Part shown: piece by piece, positions 15,034-23,037 of the stretch
Position numbering within the stretch: position 1 is the first letter of the stretch
How the letters are laid out: each line of letters begins with the position of its first letter
From: Chlamydiales bacterium
GTDB lineage: Bacteria; Chlamydiota; Chlamydiia; Chlamydiales; VFKH01
Assembly (NCBI GenBank): GCA_031292375.1
Contig: JARLHF010000009.1
Coordinates: 1 to 49,807 of the forward strand
Direction: 5' to 3'
DNA length: 49,807 bases
The notes under the pieces: generated by a model
Seen by the model: only the letters and a program-made list of their open reading frames with translations
Databases searched by the model: none
Told to the model about the DNA's origin: nothing
Made by a program: the position numbers and the translations under genes

Positions 15034-15069
15034 TATACGCAAACCAATTCTTGAACTTGTTTGTGTATA
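15034..15069. promoter_or_regulatory. 36-bp inverted-repeat element, copy 1 (divergent intergenic region)
   Basis: Arms TATACGCAAAC (15034-15044) and GTTTGTGTATA (15059-15069) are complementary apart from one G-T-type pair, and are separated by 14 bases. Its reverse complement matches the element at 35093-35128 at 33 of 36 positions. Both lie between divergent genes and both end 18-19 bases before a plus-strand ATG. A palindromic operator or an RNA hairpin in the 5' leader would each explain it. I do not recognise the sequence as a known box. Confidence 0.7.
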
Positions 15070-15087
15070 TATAAATTAAGGAAAAAC

Positions 15088-15930
15088 ATGTCGTCAAAGC
15101 AAATAAATGCAATTATTATTTCAGCCTCTAGTGATATTGGAGCTGAAATGTGTAAGGAGTGGTATGAAAAGGGGTGGAAAGTATGCGGAACTTATCGTAC
15201 CAAGACGCATTTGTTAGAAGATCTTGAACAAAGGCATGCAATAGATTTAGTTGCTTGTGATTTATCGTCCAAAGCTTCATTAATTGATGCAAGCTCAAAG
15301 TTGATAGAGCACTGTCCTTCTTGGGACGTTCTTGTGTTTGCGACTGGTAATTTAGAGCCAGTGGGTTTGTTTGAGTCTCTTGATTTTGATGAATGGGAAA
15401 AGGGCATACAAGTTAATTTGCTTGCTCAGTTGCATATGCTTCATAGACTCTTGCCCTACAGAAATAAAAATACAGAATTGCCACAGCCCTCTGTTTTGTT
15501 TTTTGCAGGAGGAGGAACCAATGGTGCCGTGCTGAATTATACAAGCTATACATTATCCAAAATTGCACTTATAAAGATGTGTGAGTTATTGGATGCCGAA
15601 ATGCCAGATACGCGCTTTACAATAGTGGGTCCTGGTTGGGTTAAAACAAAGATACATGAGGCAACACTACAGGCTGGCATGCTTGCTGGTAAGAATCAGC
15701 AACAAACGAAAGATAAGCTAAATAGCAAGGAGTGTACTCCCATGGAAGATGTCATCCAGTGCTGTAATTGGCTAATTACGACATCTTCTCTTGGAGTATG
15801 TGGAAGAAATTTTAGTGTCGTATATGACCTTTGGGGTACTCGCAAGCTAGAAGAAAGTTTAGAGTTGGATCCTCATTTGTACAAACTTCGAAGGTGTGGC
15901 AATTCTCTATTACAAAAAGACTCTCTTTAG
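15088..15930 (+). CDS. Short-chain dehydrogenase/reductase
   Basis: Classical-type SDR of 280 residues with an N-terminal SASSDIG in place of TGxxxGIG, an NLLAQL segment after the catalytic-Asn region, YTLSK (YxxxK) and VGPGWVKTKI after the active site. The start is the ATG at 15088 with AAGGA upstream; the TTG at 15061 lies inside the 36-bp repeat element and is unlikely. Probable role: NAD(P)-dependent oxidation or reduction of a sugar or lipid-linked intermediate. It ends immediately before the convergent DedA gene, with no intergenic space. Confidence 0.82.
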   Translation: MSSKQINAIIISASSDIGAEMCKEWYEKGWKVCGTYRTKTHLLEDLEQRHAIDLVACDLSSKASLIDASSKLIEHCPSWDVLVFATGNLEPVGLFESLDFDEWEKGIQVNLLAQLHMLHRLLPYRNKNTELPQPSVLFFAGGGTNGAVLNYTSYTLSKIALIKMCELLDAEMPDTRFTIVGPGWVKTKIHEATLQAGMLAGKNQQQTKDKLNSKECTPMEDVIQCCNWLITTSSLGVCGRNFSVVYDLWGTRKLEESLELDPHLYKLRRCGNSLLQKDSL

Positions 15931-16587
15931 TTAGTCATCTAGAGTGTTGGCTGGTTTTGTTTTATTTCGTAAGATGAATGCAATTAGGGCGTTGCGAGTT
16001 TCTTTGTCTTTTAAAGCATGGAATAATGCAGGAGACAAGGAAATAAGTATGATAGCAATAATGATAGGTAGTAGGTAATGGTCGATATTAGGTATGACTT
16101 TACCCAAATAATAGCCTGTAATAGGCAGTCCCATTGCCCAGAGTATGCCTCCAACGATATTATATATCAAAAACTTCTTGTAGGGCATTGTTCCAATGCC
16201 TGCAATGATAGGTGCAAATGTTCGAATAATGGGTACAAAGCGTGCAAGTATAATTGCCTTTCCACCATGTTTTTCGTAAAATGCTTGAGCTTTAAGTAAG
16301 TTGTTTTTATGGAAAAGAAAAGAGTCTTTTTTGCAAAAGAGTTTCTTCCCAAAACGTATGCCACACGCATATCCAACGCCATCACCTATGATCGCTGCAA
16401 TAAAACAGGTTATGACTAACACAGGTAAGCTTAAAAAATCTTGCGCGGCCAAAAAGCCTGCAGTAAATAGCAAGCTATCTCCTGGTAAAAAGAAACCAAT
16501 CAATAAGCCCGACTCTGCAAATATGATGAGGAATAGTCCTAGGTAACTTGTCGACTTAATCAGATCTATAAAGTAATCAGAAAACAT
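15931..16587 (-). CDS. DedA-family inner-membrane protein
   Basis: This 218-residue membrane protein has the DedA/SNARE-associated pattern: FFLPGDSLLFTAGFLA near residue 35, a GDGVGYACGIRFGKKLF segment, and RFVPIIRTFAPIIAGIG, the conserved Arg/Pro re-entrant motif. DedA proteins act in membrane homeostasis; some flip undecaprenyl phosphate or phosphatidylethanolamine. In a glycan locus, recycling of undecaprenyl-phosphate carrier is an attractive role, but that is inference. The start at 16587 has AAGGA seven bases upstream; the longer frame to 16644 lacks a ribosome site. Confidence 0.87.
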   Translation of the reverse strand: MFSDYFIDLIKSTSYLGLFLIIFAESGLLIGFFLPGDSLLFTAGFLAAQDFLSLPVLVITCFIAAIIGDGVGYACGIRFGKKLFCKKDSFLFHKNNLLKAQAFYEKHGGKAIILARFVPIIRTFAPIIAGIGTMPYKKFLIYNIVGGILWAMGLPITGYYLGKVIPNIDHYLLPIIIAIILISLSPALFHALKDKETRNALIAFILRNKTKPANTLDD

Positions 16588-16695
16588 GTTATGGTCCTTG
16601 CAGCCCTTAAGAGTATAGCGATAGGGCAAAGAATTTACAAGCAAAGTTTTAAGTAGAATTTTTTAATATGAGGGCGTATAAAAGGATGCTTCTAT

Positions 16696-16735
16696 TTGTG
16701 TGAATAAAGAGGTGCTTGTGTGAATAAAGAAGGAG
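16696..16735 (+). repeat. 20-bp tandem duplication spanning the next gene's start region
   Basis: TTGTGTGAATAAAGA occurs at 16696-16710 and again at 16716-16730, a 20-base period. The second copy contains the GTG start of the SDR gene. The first copy opens a 7-codon frame, GTG at 16700 to TGA at 16721-16723, whose stop overlaps the real start. The duplication therefore created a tiny upstream ORF that could couple translation. Confidence 0.65.
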
Positions 16736-17556
16736 ATACAACTAAAACATTAGTGGTAGGTGCTGCAAGTGGCATTGGTAGGGCAGTTGTTTCATCACTT
16801 CTTGATCAATCCAATGATTTTGTTATTGCTGCAGACTGTGATCTTATGCGTCTAAAGGAAGTAAAAACATTGTTGAAGGCTAAAAATGTAAGTAAGTTTG
16901 AAACGCTTAAATTAGATATTTCCGACCCTGTTTCCATTCAGCAGACGGTTCAGGAGATAGAAAAAGTATATGGCAAGCTGGATACTTTAATTGTAACTGC
17001 TGCTATCCACTCTGCCTGCCCTGTTGAGTATTTAACAGATTCGATGATTGATCGTGTCTTGAATGTAAACCTAGTTGGACATATTAAATTTGTAAAAAGT
17101 ATGCTTCCACTCATGCAAAAAGATGCTCATATTATTGGAGTAAGTTCTATTGCAGCTGGGCTTACAGTTCCCATGGAATCTCTTTATTCGGCGTCAAAGG
17201 CAGGTCTTGAGGCGTTTTATGAGGCTTTAGCTGTGGAATTAGCTTATCGTAAAATAAAAGTTTCTATTATTCATCCAGGAAATGTTAACACAGGCTTTAA
17301 TGAAAAAGGGAATGATTATCAGCCAACTGGAAACCGGGTTGTTGATGAGGGGTATAAACGAGTTGTTAAAAGCATTGATAGCTCACATGGAATGCCACCC
17401 AAAGAAGTTGCAGCTGTTATTGTTAAGGCTTTGAAATCAAGAAGACCTAAATTTTGTTATGTTGTAGGGTCAAACGCCATGAAGGCAACATTAGCAGTGC
17501 GTTTTTTAGGGCGCAATTTGGCTCTTAAGTTAATAGCTAAGTATTTCGGTTTTTAA
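16720..17556 (+). CDS. Short-chain dehydrogenase/reductase
   Basis: Classical SDR of 278 residues: GAASGIG Rossmann motif at about 14-20, VNLVGHIKF (catalytic Asn region), VSSIAAG (catalytic Ser) and YSASK (YxxxK), followed by HPGNVNTGF. All catalytic residues are intact, so it should be an active NAD(P)-dependent oxidoreductase. The C-terminal 40 residues (KFCYVVGSNAMKATLAVRFLG) are hydrophobic-basic, as in membrane-associated SDRs acting on lipids. The GTG start has AGAGG seven bases upstream. The ABC transporter begins four bases after its stop. Substrate unknown. Confidence 0.85.
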   Translation: MNKEGDTTKTLVVGAASGIGRAVVSSLLDQSNDFVIAADCDLMRLKEVKTLLKAKNVSKFETLKLDISDPVSIQQTVQEIEKVYGKLDTLIVTAAIHSACPVEYLTDSMIDRVLNVNLVGHIKFVKSMLPLMQKDAHIIGVSSIAAGLTVPMESLYSASKAGLEAFYEALAVELAYRKIKVSIIHPGNVNTGFNEKGNDYQPTGNRVVDEGYKRVVKSIDSSHGMPPKEVAAVIVKALKSRRPKFCYVVGSNAMKATLAVRFLGRNLALKLIAKYFGF

Positions 17557-17559
17557 TTT

Positions 17560-19461
17560 ATGTGCGGCATTTTGGCTCACCTTGCTTTTAAGCAAAAAAA
17601 TAAGATTGCTTTTAAGCAAAAAAATAAGATTGCTTTTAAGCAAAAAAATAAGAATGGTTATGTGCTATGGGAGATGTTTTTTGCAGGAGGCAAAAAGAAT
17701 TTCCTACTGTTGTTGGGGGTTATCCTGACAAATTTTTTATCTGCATTTCTAGAGGGGATATCTTTTGCTTTAATGTTGATAGCTCTTGCAGTGCTTGGTG
17801 GAAGCCCTTTAAATTTAAAGATTTATCCATTTCTGTCTAATTCTTTTTTTGAACAATTTATTCAAAGTATGTCGTCTCAGGGGTTATTTACTTTGTTTAT
17901 TGTTCTTGCAGTAGTTATGCAGGCATTACGTAGTGGTTTTGCTGCTTGGGGACAAGTGTATACAACATTCTTAAGTACATCTATTGAAAGTGAAGCACAG
18001 CACAGAATTTATCATCAAATTTTAAGACTTAGTTTTCCCTGTATTAGCACATACAAGGTGGGTGACCTTGTAGAATATGCTAATACACCCTCTAGAATTG
18101 TGAGTGTGATGAGCTCATTTAACCAGTTTCTGGTTTCTTTATTGACTATTATAGCACTTGTTTTTGTGATGTCTATGATTTCGCTATCTTTAACGATTGT
18201 TGTGCTCACTTTATTTATTATTTTGGGGGTAGTGCAGAAGCGAATAGTGAAAAAAATTACTGTAGCTTCAAGAAAATTAACTGAGCATCTTGTTGAATTT
18301 AGCAAGCATACAATACAAAGTTTAAATGGGATAAGAACGATTTTTACATTTAATCGCCAAAGGAATGTAGAAGATAAAATACACAATACTATTTTGGAAA
18401 TGGTGGGTGCTAATAGAAAATTGAATTTATTAAATTCATCTATTATGCCCCTTAACGAACTTATTGGTATTAGTCTTGTGGGTACATGTCTTATTATTGG
18501 CCCGTTTTTACTAGATGGAGAGCCTTCTTTTGTGCTTCCTCTTTTACTTACATTTATTACAGTAACTTATAGGCTTGCATCAAGGATGCAAGCCCTAATG
18601 GTGGGTTTTGGTGCAATAGCCTTTCAGATGGGAGGCATTTTGCGTCTGCAAGAGATTTTAAGTGATGATGACAAAGAGTTTGCGCCTATTCAGGGAGATC
18701 CATTCCCAGGGTTATTTCAAATGATTGAATTTAGACATATATCTCTTAATTATTCAAAGCATCATGAATTTGCTGTAAGAGATCTTACATTTTCAGTTCC
18801 AAAAGGATCTGTGTTGGCGTTAGTTGGAAGTTCGGGTGCTGGTAAATCATCCATAGTTGATTTGTTGTTAAGGCTTTACGAGCCAACTTCAGGGGAAATT
18901 TTTATAGATGGAAGAGATTTAACGCAGTACAGTATAGGAAGCTGGAGAGATGCCTTGGGCGTTGTAAGTCAAGATACATTCATTTTTAATGAATCGATTG
19001 AAGAGAATATTTGTTTTGGTTGCCAGGATGTTTCTGAAGAGCAAATAGTAAATGCTGCAAAGATGGCAGGTGCTCATGAGTTTATTTCAAGGCTATCCTC
19101 TGGTTATCATACTGTTGTAGGCGAAAGAGGGTATAGACTTTCTGGTGGAGAAAGACAACGTATTGCACTTGCAAGAGCTTTTTTACGAAGGCCAGAAGTT
19201 TTAGTGTTAGATGAGGCTACAAGTAACCTTGATAGCCATTCAGAAAGCTTGATTCAAGAAGCAGTAGAAAAATCTCGTGAGGATAGAACTATAATTGTGG
19301 TGGCTCACAGGCTTTCTACTATTGTGAAAGCAGATCAAATTTTGGTGTTGGATAAAGGATTTATTGTAGAGCAAGGCACACACATGAGCCTGCTTCAGAA
19401 AAATGGAAAGTATGCTTATCTCTGGAAGATGCAGTCACATCCTAGTGACAATAGGCATTAG
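17560..19461 (+). CDS. ABC exporter (fused membrane-ATPase half-transporter, MsbA/PglK-like)
   Basis: Residues about 45-380 hold six hydrophobic segments (ABC_membrane type). Residues about 390-630 are the ATPase, with Walker A GSSGAGKSS near 421, signature LSGGERQR near 527, Walker B VLVLDEATSNLD near 548 and the H-loop VAHRLST. It probably exports or flips a lipid-linked glycan, as PglK or MsbA do; no Wzx flippase is seen in the window. The N terminus is odd: MCGILAHLA followed by three AFKQKNK(I/N) repeats, with no ribosome site before 17560. A start at GTG 17662 or ATG 17674 would remove the repeats and still keep the whole membrane domain. Confidence 0.87.
   Translation: MCGILAHLAFKQKNKIAFKQKNKIAFKQKNKNGYVLWEMFFAGGKKNFLLLLGVILTNFLSAFLEGISFALMLIALAVLGGSPLNLKIYPFLSNSFFEQFIQSMSSQGLFTLFIVLAVVMQALRSGFAAWGQVYTTFLSTSIESEAQHRIYHQILRLSFPCISTYKVGDLVEYANTPSRIVSVMSSFNQFLVSLLTIIALVFVMSMISLSLTIVVLTLFIILGVVQKRIVKKITVASRKLTEHLVEFSKHTIQSLNGIRTIFTFNRQRNVEDKIHNTILEMVGANRKLNLLNSSIMPLNELIGISLVGTCLIIGPFLLDGEPSFVLPLLLTFITVTYRLASRMQALMVGFGAIAFQMGGILRLQEILSDDDKEFAPIQGDPFPGLFQMIEFRHISLNYSKHHEFAVRDLTFSVPKGSVLALVGSSGAGKSSIVDLLLRLYEPTSGEIFIDGRDLTQYSIGSWRDALGVVSQDTFIFNESIEENICFGCQDVSEEQIVNAAKMAGAHEFISRLSSGYHTVVGERGYRLSGGERQRIALARAFLRRPEVLVLDEATSNLDSHSESLIQEAVEKSREDRTIIVVAHRLSTIVKADQILVLDKGFIVEQGTHMSLLQKNGKYAYLWKMQSHPSDNRH
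17584..17655 (+). repeat. Three tandem 24-bp repeats with A7 runs at the ABC gene 5' end
   Basis: Three consecutive copies begin GCTTTTAAGC and continue with A7 then TAAGA(T/A)T (17584-17607, 17608-17631, 17632-17655). The unit is 24 bases, so copy-number change keeps the frame; slippage in any A7 run would not. If translated they encode AFKQKNKI-type repeats. Simple-sequence tracts of this kind at a gene start are candidates for phase variation. Confidence 0.75.
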
Positions 19462-19473
19462 GCGGTTATTATT

Positions 19474-20781
19474 TTGGAGAGTTTATTAGAGCAATTACAA
19501 AAAATAAAGTTTTCCAAAGAGGGAATGGCTAAATTATGGACTGGAGTAATAAAAAGAATACAATTTGCTTATGAAGGAAGAGTGGCTCCTGTAGTTGCTA
19601 GATATATTTTTATACTTTATTGGCCTCTTTACAAATTATGTAAATATTTAGACGTTTGTTTTGTTGTTAACATTGAAAGTGGAGCAGGTCATACTTCATT
19701 AGAACTAGATAATTTCTTTTTAATGCGGTACTTAAAAGAAATCGATGAAAATAAACGTTATGTGTGGATAAAATCGAATGATCCTTTGATAAGAACTTGT
19801 ATGCAGTTGTACCATCATAAGTTTACTTTGGCACTGAGTAGCACGTGGGTATATGATCTTATATTGCCGATGCTTATGCGCTACAGAGAAATAACTATAG
19901 ATGTTGGTTTATCACGTTTGAAATATCAATTGAGAGAGGATTTAAAATTTTTTCTGCAAAAGCGTTGTACGCATTTATACGAAATATCTAAAGCAGAATG
20001 GCTTCTTATCCAGAGAGATAATTACAAAAGACAACAGGCAAGTCTTGGTTATTATCCATTAAGAGAGCATAGAAATGCAAATGCTGATGAGTTACTTAAG
20101 TTTTTAGGAAAAAAAGGGAGTTTACTTGCTCTTATCCATATTAAAGATGTTCTTAGAAATTCAATAGCAGAGCCTTTAGATTGCAAAACGTATATGGAAT
20201 CTTTGGTATACCTACAAGGATTGGGTTATCAATTGGTCTTAGTAGGTAGGGAAAAAATGCCAGAGGCGTTTTTGCAGTTTAACATATTGAATTATGCTGA
20301 ATCAAATATTGCCTCTTTTAAAAATGATCTTCTTCTTTTTGGTATGGCAAATATTGCGATAGTTTGTGCGTCGGGTGTTGTGAATCTTGCTGATCGACAA
20401 AATACCCCATCTTTGTACTTAAATTTTTGGCATATAGGCACGCCAACGTGTGCACAGAATAGTGTGTGCGTGCCTGCTTTAGTATCTAAGAAGACGGGGC
20501 AATTTTTGACATTTCAAGAGCAGCATGCACTTTATAAGTCACTTCCAGATATAGGCTCAGAAACCTTTCCTTATCGAGATTATGTGGCTAGAAATGCATC
20601 TTCTGATGAAGTTTTGGCTGGTCTTAAAGAAGTAATTGAGTTAAAAGATAGGACTGTTTCTCAGACGGCATTACAGAAAGGAATGAAGGCATTGGACTAT
20701 GATGCACCTATTTCCTATGCGATGTCTCGATATAGCGAGTATTTTTTAAATAAGCATAGACATCTATTCCAAGAGGATTAA
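19474..20781 (+). CDS. Putative glycosyltransferase, TIGR04372-like (copy A)
   Basis: This 435-residue protein has a pattern I associate with the TIGR04372 putative glycosyltransferases: an N-terminal NIESGAGHTSLELDNFF region, a central LALIHIKDVLRNS strand, YLQGLGYQLVLVGRE, and KKTGQFLTFQEQ near the C terminus. No transmembrane segment stands out beyond a hydrophobic stretch near residues 40-55. The following gene has the same architecture, so the two are divergent tandem relatives. TTG at 19474 is chosen because AGGCGG lies eight bases upstream. The family is annotated mainly from gene context; donor and acceptor are unknown. Confidence 0.65.
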   Translation: MESLLEQLQKIKFSKEGMAKLWTGVIKRIQFAYEGRVAPVVARYIFILYWPLYKLCKYLDVCFVVNIESGAGHTSLELDNFFLMRYLKEIDENKRYVWIKSNDPLIRTCMQLYHHKFTLALSSTWVYDLILPMLMRYREITIDVGLSRLKYQLREDLKFFLQKRCTHLYEISKAEWLLIQRDNYKRQQASLGYYPLREHRNANADELLKFLGKKGSLLALIHIKDVLRNSIAEPLDCKTYMESLVYLQGLGYQLVLVGREKMPEAFLQFNILNYAESNIASFKNDLLLFGMANIAIVCASGVVNLADRQNTPSLYLNFWHIGTPTCAQNSVCVPALVSKKTGQFLTFQEQHALYKSLPDIGSETFPYRDYVARNASSDEVLAGLKEVIELKDRTVSQTALQKGMKALDYDAPISYAMSRYSEYFLNKHRHLFQED

Positions 20782-22215
20782 ATGGTAGCAAAGAATCCGA
20801 CAGCATTTAAGCAAATGTCGTTTAAAGATATTGCTAAAAAAAGTGTAAAGTTTGTTCTTAGAAGGCCTGCACGGTTGTTTCGCTATTTTTATAGAGTCGT
20901 AAATTTTTTTATATTTCCATGGATTTATCGATATTATTCTTCTAGGTTGGAAAAAATTCCAGAAACATCTCAGGTCTTTCTTGCAACAAGACAAGATTTT
21001 GGTTGTCTCATGACTTTAATTCACTATGTCTACTGTTGGCATAACTACCGAAAGGTTAATACTTGCCTGTTTGTTTTGACAACAGAGTTTGATAGGGTTT
21101 TACAGCTTGTTGCGAACATGACTCCAGAGACTACCATTATCTGTTTTAATCGCACTTTTTTAAAGTTGCTGGTTTTTCTTTTTGGCACATCAAATGTTCA
21201 GATGAGGACTTTGAATAGAGTATACGCTCAGTTATGTGCAGAAAGACCAAATGCGCTTTATATTTTTGAGAGATCAATGCGCGAATACCTAGTATTCCCA
21301 GCTACTAATTACATCAAATTTTTTGATGAAGATTTAAAAAAAGTTGAAGAAATAGGAAGAAAGTTTACAGATGCGTATTTGAAAGCAAGAAAGTTTCTTG
21401 ATTATCGCATTGATCGTTATGCTGATTTCTTGAATTTATACTATCAAGGTCCCTTAGATAAACCGCATCTTAGGGCAGATTGTAATTTTGAATTGTTGCA
21501 GAAAAATTTATGTATTTCTGTTCCTTATGTAGTTTTAAACATAAGTCGTAATAACTATTTTGATAACATTTGCAAGAGTGTTCTTACAAATAAAGGAACG
21601 TGTTATCCAGAAAGATATAATACCGTAATTGATTATCTTATTGAAAAAGGGTACTGGGTCGTGCTACAGGGAAGAAAAGAGCAGCCCATGTTTGAACCAA
21701 GAGATAAATTTATTGATTACTCAAAAAGTTCTTACTGCTGTGTCCAGAATGATTTTGCTCTATTTGCTAACTGCGCGTTTTTTATTAGTTCAAAGTCAGG
21801 CCCAGAAAATTTTGGTACCGTTTGTAATATCCCTATGTTGGGTTTAAACTATACAGAGCTTTGCTCAATGACGGGTAATTTAAGGCTGAGGTACTATCCA
21901 AAGTTTATCAGAGAAATTTCAACAGGACGTTTTTTATCTTGGCAAGAAATGCTAAAAAGTCCAGTCTTTTTTGACTTAGGCCATCATGCTTTTCTTGAAG
22001 ATGTTGAATATGTAGAAATGCAAGAAGAGGAACTTATTGCGGCTGTTGATGAATTTTTGCCATCTGTAACTAATCCAAAACAAGATTGGTTAAAACTTAC
22101 AGAAAAACAAAGAGAATTTAAGAACTTATTAAATCCTGGGCACATGGATTTGTATTACATAAAAGGATTGCCTTGTGAGTCTTATCTTACGGCAAGTCAG
22201 TTTCGGTACAGTTAA
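20782..22215 (+). CDS. Putative glycosyltransferase, TIGR04372-like (copy B)
   Basis: At 477 residues it has the same C-terminal layout as the preceding protein: VVLNISRNNYF, then RYNTVIDYLIEKGYWVVLQGR, a DFALFANCAFFISSKSGPE segment (a sugar-nucleotide-site-like GPE loop), and ISTGRFLSWQEM. These match the TIGR04372 putative glycosyltransferase pattern. The first 60 residues are basic and include an amphipathic-hydrophobic stretch near 27-50, suggesting peripheral membrane association. AGAGGA precedes the ATG, and the stop of copy A adjoins the start, so they are co-translated. The exact linkage formed is unknown. Confidence 0.68.
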   Translation: MVAKNPTAFKQMSFKDIAKKSVKFVLRRPARLFRYFYRVVNFFIFPWIYRYYSSRLEKIPETSQVFLATRQDFGCLMTLIHYVYCWHNYRKVNTCLFVLTTEFDRVLQLVANMTPETTIICFNRTFLKLLVFLFGTSNVQMRTLNRVYAQLCAERPNALYIFERSMREYLVFPATNYIKFFDEDLKKVEEIGRKFTDAYLKARKFLDYRIDRYADFLNLYYQGPLDKPHLRADCNFELLQKNLCISVPYVVLNISRNNYFDNICKSVLTNKGTCYPERYNTVIDYLIEKGYWVVLQGRKEQPMFEPRDKFIDYSKSSYCCVQNDFALFANCAFFISSKSGPENFGTVCNIPMLGLNYTELCSMTGNLRLRYYPKFIREISTGRFLSWQEMLKSPVFFDLGHHAFLEDVEYVEMQEEELIAAVDEFLPSVTNPKQDWLKLTEKQREFKNLLNPGHMDLYYIKGLPCESYLTASQFRYS

Positions 22216-22228
22216 GAGGAGAAAAAGA

Positions 22229-23035
22229 ATGGAACAAAGCGTGAGTATAAGCATTAAAGAAAATGAAGAGATGCAACGCAATGGATTTATGATCATCCCA
22301 TTTCCTGATGAATTATCAACAAGTATGGTCTCTCATATAAAATCCTTTGTTCAGGGCTCTGTGCATGATAAAGAAGAGGTCATGGATCATGAGACCTCTT
22401 TAACGGATCTGGTGACGATGTTGTCGGATGAAGAATTTGTAAAGCGCTACAGTAAGCCCCAAAGAATGTTTCCAGAACAAGTTACAAAAAAAGCCATTGC
22501 CTGGGTGGAAGGTTTAGCTTCTTTTTTGGGAGGCTCTCGTGCGGGGGTGAACTTTGTATCTGAGGATGAATATACACAGAATGCTAAATTGAATAGATAC
22601 TCTTATGATGTTTTTTGGAGGTGCGTGCGCCCTAGAAAGGCTGATATAGGTGCACCGCATTGTGATTATCAATTTTGGGAATTGGCAAAGGGTACTAAAG
22701 CAGAGCCCATTGTTCCTTTTGAGTATAAGGAGCGCTGGAAAATATGGGTTCCACTTCTTGGATGTAATTCTCAAAATAGCTTGCATGTTATACCAGGTAG
22801 CCATTTGGAAGATGTTCCCATTGATTACATTAGTACAAAGAATGGAATTAAGCCCGATATTCAAGAGGAGTGGTTGAAACAAAATAGTTATAAATTTGTA
22901 TGCCCATTGGATAAGTTTCAAGATTGCTGCATCCTTTTTCATGATAAATTAGTTCATAAGGGAACTCCAAATCATGGTCAAGAATTACGTATTTCTGGAG
23001 AGCTAACCATACTGTTACAGCAATTAGAGGCATAA
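22229..23035 (+). CDS. Fe(II)/2-oxoglutarate (PhyH-like) oxygenase
   Basis: The HCD iron-binding triad start (GAPHCDYQFWE) is followed by the second-strand WKIWVPLLGCN, LHVIPGSH, the distal His in KLVHKGTPNHGQ and an Arg in ELRISGEL. Together these give the double-stranded beta-helix site (HxD...H plus the 2OG-binding Arg). Likely role: hydroxylation or oxidation of a sugar or a sugar substituent. I place the start at the ATG 22229 with AGAGGAG upstream; the frame opens at 22175, inside the previous gene. A sugar O-methyltransferase gene follows two bases later. Confidence 0.8.
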   Translation: MEQSVSISIKENEEMQRNGFMIIPFPDELSTSMVSHIKSFVQGSVHDKEEVMDHETSLTDLVTMLSDEEFVKRYSKPQRMFPEQVTKKAIAWVEGLASFLGGSRAGVNFVSEDEYTQNAKLNRYSYDVFWRCVRPRKADIGAPHCDYQFWELAKGTKAEPIVPFEYKERWKIWVPLLGCNSQNSLHVIPGSHLEDVPIDYISTKNGIKPDIQEEWLKQNSYKFVCPLDKFQDCCILFHDKLVHKGTPNHGQELRISGELTILLQQLEA

Positions 23036-23037
23036 TC

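Noticed and set aside
17560-19461. Peptidase-containing ABC transporter (PCAT) that could process the LKKxxGG peptides
   Set aside because: No C39 peptidase domain with Cys and His/Asp motifs precedes the membrane domain; the N terminus is short and repetitive, and the gene is 16 kb away inside the glycan locus.
22175-22228. Longer start for the PhyH-like oxygenase
   Set aside because: It lies inside the preceding gene's 3' end without a ribosome site, whereas the ATG at 22229 has AGAGGAG just upstream.
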